A stretch of 64,000 nucleotides of DNA from an uncultured Clostridia bacterium (lineage in GTDB: Bacteria; Bacillota; Clostridia; UBA1381). This document shows, piece after piece, positions 43,973 to 52,258 of this stretch. How positions within the stretch are numbered: position 1 is the stretch's first letter; every line of letters begins with the position of its first letter. The stretch covers positions 138,289 through 202,288 of the forward strand of contig CAKSQL010000001.1 of the NCBI GenBank assembly GCA_934486735.1, in the 5' to 3' direction. The notes beneath the pieces are model-generated. The model was not told where the DNA came from. It was given only the letters and a program-made list of their open reading frames with translations, and searched no databases. Made by a program: the position numbers and the translations under genes.

Positions 43973-44863
43973 ATGAACAGAATACCCAGGCTTTCTTCAA
44001 GCCTTTTTATAAACACAAATTCCAAATTCACATGCCGTTGCTTCATGAGCCGGGACGAAAACTTTTTTATTCACTCTCATGACTTTTTTGAAATATTTCT
44101 CACATTGGACGACAATGTTGTACATCTGATAAACGAAACGCGTATCACTCTGCCCAAAGGCACGCTTGTATTTATCCGCCCGGACGACCGCCACACCTTT
44201 GAACATTCCAAAGAAGCGTTTCATATTATAAATCTCTCGGTCGCAACCGATTTTATTGAGGTAATCAACGAATATCTTCACGACTGCTTTGATTTTGAGG
44301 CTCTTTTGAACACAGCTCTGCCGCCCTCGGTAACGCTCGATGAGCAAAAGCTCAATCATCTGTCGCGCCAGCTTTCGAATTTATACGATGTGACCTCGTC
44401 CAACTTTATCGAGAAAAAACTCTATGCAAAGGTTTTGCTTTTAAAAATCTTCACAGAAAATTTCGGCGATTACACAAATTTATATTTTGACGAGGATATT
44501 CCCCTTTGGCTGTCCTACACCTATGAGGAAATGAAAAAGACAGAAAATTTTGCAAAAGGCTTTAAGCAGATGGTGAAAATCAGCGGTAAAAGCCAGGAAT
44601 ATCTCTCGCGCTGCTTTAAGCAATACTACGGAATAACCCCGACCGACTACATAATCAGCAATCGCTTAAACTACGTCGCGGGGCTGCTTTTAAACAAAAA
44701 CGTAAACATCACCGATTTGATATATGCAAGCGGATTTCAGAATTTGAGCTGGTTTTACAGCTGTTTCCGCAAAAAGTACGGAGTGACGCCCAAAGACTAC
44801 ATTGCCGCGCACATCCACGAAAACAACCCCTCCGATTTTGATGATTATTATGAAAAAAAATAG
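43973..44863 (+). CDS. AraC-family regulator (cupin-type sensor)
   Basis: 296 aa. The N-terminal cupin-like sensor (SRDENFFIHSHDFFEIFLTL, then LPKGTLVFIRPDDRHTF) precedes a two-helix-turn-helix AraC domain (about 190-290; FKQYYGITPTDYIISNRLNYVAGLLL, IYASGFQNLSWFYSCFRKKYGVTPKDY). GGAGG lies 8 nt upstream. It is divergent from the glycan cluster and is its most likely activator; a sugar released from the substrate is the likely inducer. Confidence 0.9.
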   Translation: MNRIPRLSSSLFINTNSKFTCRCFMSRDENFFIHSHDFFEIFLTLDDNVVHLINETRITLPKGTLVFIRPDDRHTFEHSKEAFHIINLSVATDFIEVINEYLHDCFDFEALLNTALPPSVTLDEQKLNHLSRQLSNLYDVTSSNFIEKKLYAKVLLLKIFTENFGDYTNLYFDEDIPLWLSYTYEEMKKTENFAKGFKQMVKISGKSQEYLSRCFKQYYGITPTDYIISNRLNYVAGLLLNKNVNITDLIYASGFQNLSWFYSCFRKKYGVTPKDYIAAHIHENNPSDFDDYYEKK

Positions 44864-44880
44864 GCTTAAAGAAAAATTAT

Positions 44881-44909
44881 TTGCAATTTCGCCCGATATG
44901 TGATATAAT
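44881..44909 (+). promoter_or_regulatory. cca promoter
   Basis: TTGCAA (44881-44886), 17 bp, TATAAT (44904-44909) with TGTGA extension. Confidence 0.7.
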
Positions 44910-44942
44910 TATATGAAAATGCTTTTAAGGTGGTGAGGTTTC

Positions 44943-46274
44943 ATGGAATTTGTTCTGTCGAGCGGCGCGAAAAAAATCATATCGACTCTTGAAGACAACG
45001 GCTTCAGCGCATATGTGGTCGGCGGCGCTGTGAGAGATTTTCTTATGGATAAGCCGCCGCACGACTTCGACATCGCCACATCGGCGCTGCCGTCTCAGAT
45101 ACAGGGACTTTTCCGCCGCACAATCGACACCGGAATAAAGCATGGAACGGTTACGGTGGTGGAGGGCGGCGTTGGCTATGAAGTGACCACCTATCGCACC
45201 GACGGCGAATACGTCGATGGCAGGCATCCGAAAAACGTGAGTTTTATCGCCTCAATTGAAGAGGATTTAAAGCGGCGTGACTTCACCGTCAATGCAATGG
45301 CATACAATCCGACAAGCGGAGTTTTGGATATATGCGGCGGCAGAGAGGACATACAAAACCGCCTTATCCGCTGCGTGGGAGTGCCGGAAAAGCGTTTTTC
45401 CGAGGACGCTCTTCGCATGATGAGAGCGATAAGATTTTCAGCCACGCTCGGCTTTGAACTTGAAGCCGAAACCGAGCGCGCGATAAAGAAATGCGCACCC
45501 ATGATACGGCGCGTGAGTCCGGAGCGAATCCGCGACGAGATAAACAAAATACTTATGTCCGACCGCCCGGAATATATAGCAAAGCTGCACATCTGCGGAC
45601 TTTTGAAATATATCATTCCCGAGCTTGAGACCTGCGCCGGAGTAAAGCAAAAAAACAAATATCACATATACGATGTCTTTGAGCATATAATCGTTACCGT
45701 TAAAAACACACCGAGCGACCTTACGCTGCGCTGGGCGGCGCTTTTGCACGACATCGGCAAGCCCAGCTGTTCAAGCTGCGATTCGAACGGGATTATCCAT
45801 TTTTACGGGCATCACCGCGAAAGCGTACGGATGGCAAACGATATCCTTCATCGTTTAAGGCTCGACAACGACACCATTCACGATATACTTATTCTTATAG
45901 AAAACCACGACGTCCGCATAGACACATCTCCCCCCGGAGTAAAGCGTATGATGAGCAAAACCGGCAAGCTGTTCGAAAAGCTGCTCCTTTTGCAGGAGGC
46001 GGACAATTTAGCAAAGAATTTGAAATTTTTTAAAGAGAAAAAGAAAAAGCTCGACGAGGCAAGAGAAGTTTACAAGCTTGTGCTTGCCGAGCATCAGCCA
46101 TACATGATTTCGGAGCTGACAGTCAACGGCAGAGACCTGATAAAGCTCGGCTACAAACCGGGACGCAGTCTCGGCGACTGTCTCAAAAAGCTGCTTGACG
46201 AAGTTATAATCGACCCCAATCTCAACAGGCGCGAATATCTTTTATCGCGCGCCCGCGAGTTTAAGCGAAACTGA
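44943..46274 (+). CDS. cca: CCA tRNA nucleotidyltransferase
   Basis: 443 aa. It adds or repairs the 3' CCA end of tRNAs. The class II nucleotidyltransferase head (VVGGAVRDFLMDKPPHDFDIATSA) has both catalytic Asp; a KRRDFTVNAMAY motif and an HD domain (LLHDIGKPS) follow, as in many Firmicute enzymes. GTGGTGAGG lies upstream of the ATG. The FG-GAP/SLH gene follows 61 bp later. Confidence 0.96.
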   Translation: MEFVLSSGAKKIISTLEDNGFSAYVVGGAVRDFLMDKPPHDFDIATSALPSQIQGLFRRTIDTGIKHGTVTVVEGGVGYEVTTYRTDGEYVDGRHPKNVSFIASIEEDLKRRDFTVNAMAYNPTSGVLDICGGREDIQNRLIRCVGVPEKRFSEDALRMMRAIRFSATLGFELEAETERAIKKCAPMIRRVSPERIRDEINKILMSDRPEYIAKLHICGLLKYIIPELETCAGVKQKNKYHIYDVFEHIIVTVKNTPSDLTLRWAALLHDIGKPSCSSCDSNGIIHFYGHHRESVRMANDILHRLRLDNDTIHDILILIENHDVRIDTSPPGVKRMMSKTGKLFEKLLLLQEADNLAKNLKFFKEKKKKLDEAREVYKLVLAEHQPYMISELTVNGRDLIKLGYKPGRSLGDCLKKLLDEVIIDPNLNRREYLLSRAREFKRN

Positions 46275-46335
46275 TACGAAAACCGAGGGTTTAACAATCA
46301 GCTGCAATATCGATACGAACGGAGGAATTTGGCAA

Positions 46336-47994
46336 ATGATACTTTCAGAAACAACCGAAGCAACACTTTTAAAACGCATAGAAGCTTCGGCGGCAGGCTC
46401 TGCATGCGTTATCAGAGTCGGAGATCTCGACGGCGACGGCAGACTTGATTTTGTATTGCTTCAGCCGGACAGCGGATTTGACGAAAGATATTTTCCGCAC
46501 TCGGTTGCTGCTGCCACCGCCTACACTCCGGACGGAGAGGTGCTTTGGCAAATCGGCAAGCCGACATATGACACAGCGCCATGCAAAACCGACCTGCCGG
46601 CGCAGATATATGACATAGACCGCGACGGAAACAACGAATTTTTATGCGTTACGGACGGAGCATTTTGCATATTCGACGGCAGAACGGGCGAGCTTAAGCG
46701 CCGCTGTCCGCTGCCCGACCGCTATGCTCACGACTGCTTTGCCATAGCCGACCTTGAGGGTGTGGGATATCCGAGAAATATAATTATAAAAAATCGGTAT
46801 CACCAGCTTTGGGCGCTTGACCAGAATTTTAATGTTATATGGACATTCAAAGGAAACATCGGTCATTTTCCGATAGTATATGACATAAACGGGGACGGCA
46901 AGGACGAGATAATCGCCGGGAAATTTGTTTTGGCATCGGACGGTGAAGTCCTTTGGGAACTTGACTGCCCCGATTTTCCGCCCTGCATATATGTGGGCGA
47001 CATAAATTTAAGCAAAGAGCCTTCAATATTGGTCGGCGGCGAAAAAACAAACGTATACGCACCGGACGGAACGCTCAAATGGGGGCTTAAAACAACCGCT
47101 TCGACCGATTCTCTGACGGTCGGTAATATACGAACCGACAGCTTTGGAAAAGAAATTGCCGGATTTTTCACCGAGAGCGAGGACAGCGACTACACCGACG
47201 GGCTTTTCCTGGTGGACTACCACGGGAACACCTTGTTCAAAGAAAAAAGAAACGGCTACATGCAGCACGCCGATGTATCGGCAATATACAATTTCGCCGG
47301 GAAATACTCGGATATGATTTTGGTATCATCAGATAAGGATATACGAATATACGACGGATATATGAATCCGCTATATTCCATTTCCAAAACCGGCAGCGTC
47401 TGCTGTGCCGATATTCTGGGCGACGGCAGGACGCAGGTAATTTTGTATGACGGTCAGAACCTCGAAATATATTCCTCGGAGGATTATGAGCTGAATAAGC
47501 CGGCGGCCGCAAGTCCGCGGCCGCAGCCGAAAGAGCTTTACAATCAGACAAACTATAGCTATAGGGCAGAAAATTCATCACACAGCGCTCTCGGATATGC
47601 GATAGGGCAGTTTTCATCGCCCGATATCCCTGCCTGGGCGGCAGCATGCGCCGTCAGCGAGGACGACAAAATCATGTCCCGAGCCGATTTCTGCGTTGTT
47701 CTCGCATCGGCGCTCGGGCTTATAGGCTACACAAACGATATATTTTTCGATGTGCCTCGCGATGCTTACTGTTACCCTGCGATAAGTGCGCTGAAAAGCG
47801 CGGGCTGCTTTGACGATGTCATGGGCAAGCTTGCGCCGGACACTCCGCTCACAGCGGATTTTGCATCCGAGTGCATTCAAAAAACGGCAGGTTTTCTGCC
47901 GCTTACAACCAAATCCGCCGATGATGAGCTTACAATGCGCGATGCTGCCAAACTCGTTCTGCAAATATATCAAAACATGGACGAAAAAGCATAA
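46336..47994 (+). CDS. FG-GAP-repeat protein with C-terminal SLH-like domains
   Basis: 552 aa. Residues about 25-380 form FG-GAP/VCBS-like repeats of the calcium-binding form D-x-D-x-D-G: GDLDGDGRLDFVL, YDIDRDGNNEFLC, YDINGDGKDEIIA, DILGDGRTQVILY. This is the beta-propeller pattern also seen in PL11 rhamnogalacturonan lyases, but no lyase active-site motif is evident. A Pro-rich linker (about 395-405) leads to SLH-like repeats (about 425-550). No signal peptide is visible at this start (MILSETTEATLLKRI) although SLH domains act outside the cell. GGAGG lies upstream. Either export uses another route, the start is wrong, or the domains have another role. Confidence 0.7.
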   Translation: MILSETTEATLLKRIEASAAGSACVIRVGDLDGDGRLDFVLLQPDSGFDERYFPHSVAAATAYTPDGEVLWQIGKPTYDTAPCKTDLPAQIYDIDRDGNNEFLCVTDGAFCIFDGRTGELKRRCPLPDRYAHDCFAIADLEGVGYPRNIIIKNRYHQLWALDQNFNVIWTFKGNIGHFPIVYDINGDGKDEIIAGKFVLASDGEVLWELDCPDFPPCIYVGDINLSKEPSILVGGEKTNVYAPDGTLKWGLKTTASTDSLTVGNIRTDSFGKEIAGFFTESEDSDYTDGLFLVDYHGNTLFKEKRNGYMQHADVSAIYNFAGKYSDMILVSSDKDIRIYDGYMNPLYSISKTGSVCCADILGDGRTQVILYDGQNLEIYSSEDYELNKPAAASPRPQPKELYNQTNYSYRAENSSHSALGYAIGQFSSPDIPAWAAACAVSEDDKIMSRADFCVVLASALGLIGYTNDIFFDVPRDAYCYPAISALKSAGCFDDVMGKLAPDTPLTADFASECIQKTAGFLPLTTKSADDELTMRDAAKLVLQIYQNMDEKA

Positions 47995-48021
47995 ATGTCA
48001 CAAAGACAACTCATACAAAAA

Positions 48022-48064
48022 ACATCCCGAGCATAAGAGCATAGCTCCCGAAAGCTCGGGATGT
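48022..48064. terminator. Bidirectional terminator between the FG-GAP gene and the PocR-AraC gene
   Basis: ACATCCCGAGC (48022-48032) pairs perfectly with GCTCGGGATGT (48054-48064), with A and T runs at its two sides. Confidence 0.85.
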
Positions 48065-48066
48065 TT

Positions 48067-48921
48067 TTATATATCCCTGTTTTTCCTATACTCTCCCGGG
48101 GATATTCCATACGTCTTCTTGAACACGCGGTTGAAATATGTAACGTCCGAGTATCCGCAGGCAAACGCGATGTCGGTTATCGTTTTTGCTCCGCTCCTTA
48201 ACATCCGCTTCGCATTTTCGCATCTTACATAATTCAAATATTTATGAAAACTCATTCCCACATTTTTCTCAAATGTCCTGCCGAGATATTTCTTGTTCAC
48301 AAAATAAAGCTCGGCACAGTCTCTGAGCGTAATATTTTCGCCGTACTCGGCATCGATATACTTCTTCACATTCTGCACCGCCCAATGCACGCCGTTTTTC
48401 CTTTTATCATTCTCGCCGCTTTTTAAAATCAGCAGCATATAGCTTTCAATCAGCCGCGCAAGCTCCAAAAGCTTTTCTTCACCGTACCCCGTCGGGCAAT
48501 CCGACAAAAGCTCTGTCATCATTTTGCTGTCAACTCCGGTCAGACGACAGGCATGCTCTGTTCTTTGCCGCGTCTCCTCTTTATCATTCACAACATTTCC
48601 TGCGTAAATTATGCACTTTACTCCAAAATCAATCACAACCGGATATGCCAGCTCGACCAAGCCATACGCGCATCTGCCGCAAAAGTATTCACCTCCGTAC
48701 GCCGCTTTCCTGTTAGCCGTTTTTTTGCATTTCAAGCAAAGCTCCAGACCGCGTGGAGTTGTCTTAGCAGCCGAACAAAATTCGGACGAATGTATTGTAT
48801 ATTTGTGCTCGGCAAAAAGTCTCTCATCCGCCAATATCCCCGATATATCGTGCAGACATATCCTCACTCCGGTACTCTCCGTCAAAAACTTCACAAATGA
48901 ATTTAAACTTGCAATTTGCAT
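48067..48921 (-). CDS. AraC-family regulator with PocR-type sensor domain
   Basis: 284 aa. Residues 1-150 are a PocR-like ligand domain with the Cys set CLKC (near 60) and CGRC (near 80: YFCGRCAYGLVELAYPV), which could bind a metal or respond to redox, plus a typical C-terminal AraC domain (about 185-280; FVNKKYLGRTFEKNVGMSF, FACGYSDVTYFNRVFKKTYGISPGEY). AAAGGGTG lies upstream. It is divergent from the FAD oxidoreductase gene at 49032, its probable target. Confidence 0.9.
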   Translation of the reverse strand: MQIASLNSFVKFLTESTGVRICLHDISGILADERLFAEHKYTIHSSEFCSAAKTTPRGLELCLKCKKTANRKAAYGGEYFCGRCAYGLVELAYPVVIDFGVKCIIYAGNVVNDKEETRQRTEHACRLTGVDSKMMTELLSDCPTGYGEEKLLELARLIESYMLLILKSGENDKRKNGVHWAVQNVKKYIDAEYGENITLRDCAELYFVNKKYLGRTFEKNVGMSFHKYLNYVRCENAKRMLRSGAKTITDIAFACGYSDVTYFNRVFKKTYGISPGEYRKNRDI

Positions 48922-48942
48922 TTTTTATCACCCTTTTAATAA

Positions 48943-48971
48943 ATTATATCATTTTAGTATCTTTTGTGCAA
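48943..48971 (-). promoter_or_regulatory. Promoter of the PocR-AraC gene
   Basis: Minus-strand TTGCAC (48966-48971), 17 bp, TATAAT (48943-48948). Confidence 0.65.
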
Positions 48972-48990
48972 GCTTTTTTTGTGATTTAAG

Positions 48991-49009
48991 CTTATAATTA
49001 AATTATAAG
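48991..49009. promoter_or_regulatory. Perfect palindrome upstream of the FAD oxidoreductase gene
   Basis: CTTATAAT-TAA-ATTATAAG, 8-bp arms with a 3-bp centre, 14-32 bp upstream of the plus-strand gene's ribosome site. It contains possible -10 boxes in both directions and may bind a dimeric regulator. Confidence 0.5.
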
Positions 49010-49031
49010 TTTTTTGAAAGGACTGATATGA

Positions 49032-50267
49032 ATGAAATTTGATTTAATAGTTGTCGGAGGAGGCTTTGCCGGTGTCGCCGCCGCAATTGCCGCTGCACGA
49101 GAGGGGCTTAAGGTAATGATAGCCGAAAAATCGAACTGTTTCGGCGGCGCGGCGGTGAATTGTCTTGTGAATCCGTTCATGCCGTTCAAAAGCGGTGATA
49201 AGCTTATGTCGGGCGGAATTTTTTCCGAGATTCTTGCCGAACTGACTAAAATAGGCGGATATGACGGCTCTTCCGTCTTTGACGAGGAAAAGCTCAAGCT
49301 TGTGCTGAACCGAATGATATTAAAGGAAAATATTTTTCCGCTTTTCCACGCCGCTCTGATTGATGCAGCTGCCGACGGCGGCAAAATCACTTCCGTAACC
49401 TTTGCAGGGAAAGCGCAGAAAATAACTGCCGAAGCCGATTATTTCATCGATTGTACCGGCGACGGAAATCTGGCAGTTATGGCAGGCTGCGAGTACACCC
49501 TCGGCAGAGAAAGCGATAATTTATGCCAGCCGATGACGCTCTGCTTTCGCGTCGGCGGAATTGACAAAAAAGCCTTTTTCCGTGAACTGCCCGATTTGAC
49601 AAAGAAATATCAAAAGTTCAGAAAGGACGGAAAAATCAAGAATCCGCGCGAGGATATTCTTGTCTTTGACACAATGCACGACGGTGTGCTGCACTTCAAC
49701 TCGACGAGGGTTATAAAGCTCAATCCAACCGATATATTCGATGTCTCACGTGCGGAAATTGAAGCGCGCGAGCAGGTTTTTGAGCTTTTTGACTTCATAA
49801 AATCCAACGGAGAAAGCTTCAAAAAAGCAGCTGTTCTTTCCACCGCCGCAGAAATCGGAGTCAGGGAAAGCAGAATGATTACGGGCAGCCACATTCTTAC
49901 CGAGGAGGAGCTTTTGAGCTGCACAAAATTTGCCGACGGCATTGCCGCATGCAATTACGACATCGACATTCACAATCCCGAGGGCAGCGGAACGAGTCAT
50001 CATTATTTTGCGCCCGGAGAGTATTACACCATTCCCTACCGCTGTTTGTGTCCTGTCGGAATCAGCAATCTTCTGACGGCAGGCAGATGCATATCCTCAA
50101 CCCACGAGGCGCAGGCATCGTATCGGATTATGCCGACCGTCTGCACCATCGGTCAGGCGGCAGGCGTAGGCGCAGCGGTTGCGTATCGGCAGAAATGCGG
50201 CGTCATCGGCGCAGATATTGACGAAATACGCAAAATTTTGCTCAAAAACAACGCAGTTATCGATTGA
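49032..50267 (+). CDS. FAD-dependent oxidoreductase (FAD_oxidored family)
   Basis: 411 aa. The N-terminal dinucleotide fold GGGFAGVAAAIAAAREG, the EKS.CFGGAA segment after the second beta strand and a C-terminal FAD-closing motif (LLTAGRCISSTHEAQASYRIMPT, then IGQAAGVGAAVA) are typical. Members occur near sugar degradation genes and oxidise unknown substrates. AAAGG precedes the ATG. It is divergent from a PocR-AraC regulator. Confidence 0.88.
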   Translation: MKFDLIVVGGGFAGVAAAIAAAREGLKVMIAEKSNCFGGAAVNCLVNPFMPFKSGDKLMSGGIFSEILAELTKIGGYDGSSVFDEEKLKLVLNRMILKENIFPLFHAALIDAAADGGKITSVTFAGKAQKITAEADYFIDCTGDGNLAVMAGCEYTLGRESDNLCQPMTLCFRVGGIDKKAFFRELPDLTKKYQKFRKDGKIKNPREDILVFDTMHDGVLHFNSTRVIKLNPTDIFDVSRAEIEAREQVFELFDFIKSNGESFKKAAVLSTAAEIGVRESRMITGSHILTEEELLSCTKFADGIAACNYDIDIHNPEGSGTSHHYFAPGEYYTIPYRCLCPVGISNLLTAGRCISSTHEAQASYRIMPTVCTIGQAAGVGAAVAYRQKCGVIGADIDEIRKILLKNNAVID

Positions 50268-50292
50268 CAATCCCTCCGCGCTATGTTATAAT
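50264..50292 (+). promoter_or_regulatory. Promoter overlapping the stop codon of the oxidoreductase gene
   Basis: TTGACA (50264-50269), 17 bp, TATAAT (50287-50292) with a TGT extension. The -35 box contains the upstream gene's TGA stop. Confidence 0.75.
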
Positions 50293-50316
50293 AATAGCAA
50301 TAAAAAAATCGTCCGA

Positions 50317-50354
50317 CGCGAAAAATATGCGGTATACTCCGCCTGTTTTTCGCG
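50317..50354 (+). terminator. Long hairpin in the leader of the EEP gene
   Basis: CGCGAAAAA (50317-50325) pairs with TTTTTCGCG (50346-50354) and an inner GCGG/CCGC pair (50329-50332, 50339-50342) extends it. It could terminate read-through or control the downstream leader. Confidence 0.5.
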
Positions 50355-50396
50355 TTGCGCATTATACCGCAGCAGGACAATGAAAGGGAGATTTGC

Positions 50397-51185
50397 ATGA
50401 ACACAATTAAGGTTGTTACATTCAACGCCAGATGCGTATACTTTGACAAAACCGGCGAAAGCGACGGCGTGAGATCATTTGTTTTCCGCGCAGGCTACAT
50501 ATATGACAAGATACAAAATGAAAAGCCGGATATTATATTATTCCAGGAGTTTTTTAAAGAGCATTTGGACATTATGAAAAAATTGCTCTGCGAATATGAA
50601 TTTTTCGGGCATTTCCGCGGCGAGGATTTCAGCGGCGAGGGCGTATATACCGCCGTAAAAAGAGAAAAATTTCAGATACTCGGAATAGACAGCTATTGGC
50701 TCAGCCCGACTCCGTATACCCCGGGATCACGATATGAAAATCAGAGCGAATGTCCCAGAACCTGTCTGACGATAAAGGTTCGCGACATTGTCAGCGGCAA
50801 AATTTTCCGAGTGCTTAACACTCATCTGGATCACGTATCCGACGAAGCGAGAATTTTGGGAATAAAGCAAATATTGGATCATTTGTGCAAGGAAAATACG
50901 GAAGATAAAATCCCTTGCATCATCGGAGGAGATTTCAACGCAAAGCCGTTATCTGAGACAATCGCATACTGCAATAACTTTGACAAAATCAAACTGTTTG
51001 ACATAACAGATAACATACCTGTAACATTCCACAACTGGGGCAAGATGAAGGAGAAAATAGACTATATCTATGTCAGCGAAGATTTGAAAGACAAGGTACA
51101 ATCGGTTTACGCATGGGATGATGAAATATACGGGATGTACTTATCCGACCACTACCCCGTCTGCGCACAGTTTGTTACGGAATAG
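50397..51185 (+). CDS. Endonuclease/exonuclease/phosphatase-family protein
   Basis: 262 aa from the ATG at 50397 (MNTIKVVTFNARCVYF), AAAGGGAG upstream. The family's active-site motifs are intact: the Asn of TFNAR, FQEFF (Glu), LNTHLDHVS (His-Asp), GGDFNAKP (Asp-Asn), IDYIYV and SDHYPV (C-terminal Asp-His). It is soluble with no signal peptide. Such proteins cleave phosphoester bonds in nucleic acids, lipids or sugars; the substrate is unknown. The esterase gene follows 59 bp later, probably in the same transcript. Confidence 0.88.
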   Translation: MNTIKVVTFNARCVYFDKTGESDGVRSFVFRAGYIYDKIQNEKPDIILFQEFFKEHLDIMKKLLCEYEFFGHFRGEDFSGEGVYTAVKREKFQILGIDSYWLSPTPYTPGSRYENQSECPRTCLTIKVRDIVSGKIFRVLNTHLDHVSDEARILGIKQILDHLCKENTEDKIPCIIGGDFNAKPLSETIAYCNNFDKIKLFDITDNIPVTFHNWGKMKEKIDYIYVSEDLKDKVQSVYAWDDEIYGMYLSDHYPVCAQFVTE

Positions 51186-51244
51186 AACAAAACGAAGATT
51201 GTCAGGAACGAATATTTTTATCTTCCTGCAGAATGGAGATTATT

Positions 51245-52066
51245 ATGGATATACCAAAAAATTCAAAAGAAGCGGAGCTTATTTATAAGGATACAAAGGA
51301 AAGAACATTATCGCTGCTATTTCTTCCGCCGACCGAGAAAAAATTTGATGCCGCACCGGTATATTTTCTGATTCCGGGCGGCGGCTGGCACATCGAGAGC
51401 AAAAATGACATGTACGATTTTTCAAAAATATCAGCCGAAGCGCTCAGAAAGCGCGGCTTTGCTGTCGTGTCGATTGACTACCGCGTCTGCGGCGGTGGAG
51501 TTGTGATGGACGATATTCTTTCCGACTGCTTCAACGCGGTTTCATACATTGCGCACTTTGCCGATGTGTTGGAGCTTGACAAAAACAAATTTGTTATGTC
51601 GGGTCATTCCGCCGGCGGACATCTCGCACTTATGCTTTCATATGCCGACAAAAACAAATATTCCGCCGGTTATGAATTTAACGATGATTACAAGGTCATT
51701 GCCGCGGCGGCATTCAGCCCGGTGGCAAACCTTTTCGATTTATCAAAGCATAATCTGCGCGATGTTTCCGACGTGTTTAAAGACACTTTGTCGTCCGAGA
51801 AAATGAAAGAGTGTTCGCCTATTACGCATGTGTCGCCGAAATGCCCTCCCACACTGCTTTGTGCGGGAACATGCGACTATCTCGTATTCCCAACCTCATC
51901 CGCACAGCTGTATGACAAGCTGCGCGAAAACAATGTTCCCTGCGAAATTACATACTCTGTAGGCGGCGGTCATTGCTTTGAAGAAGTCCTGAAAGAGCTG
52001 ACTCCAAGTCCGTCATTTGACGAAATCCAGAACATAGCAGCGAAATTTATATATAAGCAATTATAA
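51245..52066 (+). CDS. Alpha/beta hydrolase, probable carbohydrate esterase
   Basis: 273 aa from the ATG at 51245 (MDIPKNSKEAEL), GGAG 6 nt upstream. The oxyanion-hole GGGWH, the nucleophile GHSAGGH, an acid in CAGTCDYLVFP and a His in GGGHCFEEV form a complete Ser-Asp-His triad like that of BD-FAE/acetylesterase families. No signal peptide, so it acts inside the cell, possibly removing acetyl groups from imported oligosaccharides. Confidence 0.85.
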   Translation: MDIPKNSKEAELIYKDTKERTLSLLFLPPTEKKFDAAPVYFLIPGGGWHIESKNDMYDFSKISAEALRKRGFAVVSIDYRVCGGGVVMDDILSDCFNAVSYIAHFADVLELDKNKFVMSGHSAGGHLALMLSYADKNKYSAGYEFNDDYKVIAAAAFSPVANLFDLSKHNLRDVSDVFKDTLSSEKMKECSPITHVSPKCPPTLLCAGTCDYLVFPTSSAQLYDKLRENNVPCEITYSVGGGHCFEEVLKELTPSPSFDEIQNIAAKFIYKQL

Positions 52067-52127
52067 CGCCGCGCCCAAGGGCGCAGGACTAAGCTTATAT
52101 TTCGGCTGTTCATTGCGTAATAGAAAA

Positions 52128-52170
52128 ACAGATATCAAGCCGCTTAAGCGGCTTGATATCTGTTTTTTAA
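52128..52170 (+). terminator. Perfect 36-bp palindrome terminator
   Basis: ACAGATATCAAGCCGC-TTAA-GCGGCTTGATATCTGT (52128-52163), every base paired, followed by T6. The A run on the other side allows use from both convergent genes. Confidence 0.85.
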
Positions 52171-52258
52171 TTTCCGTAAAATTACACATGCCGAAAAATC
52201 AAAAATAATGTCCTATTCCTGCACTCGGCGCGGCTTCCGTCAAAAGATTTTTTCATTC

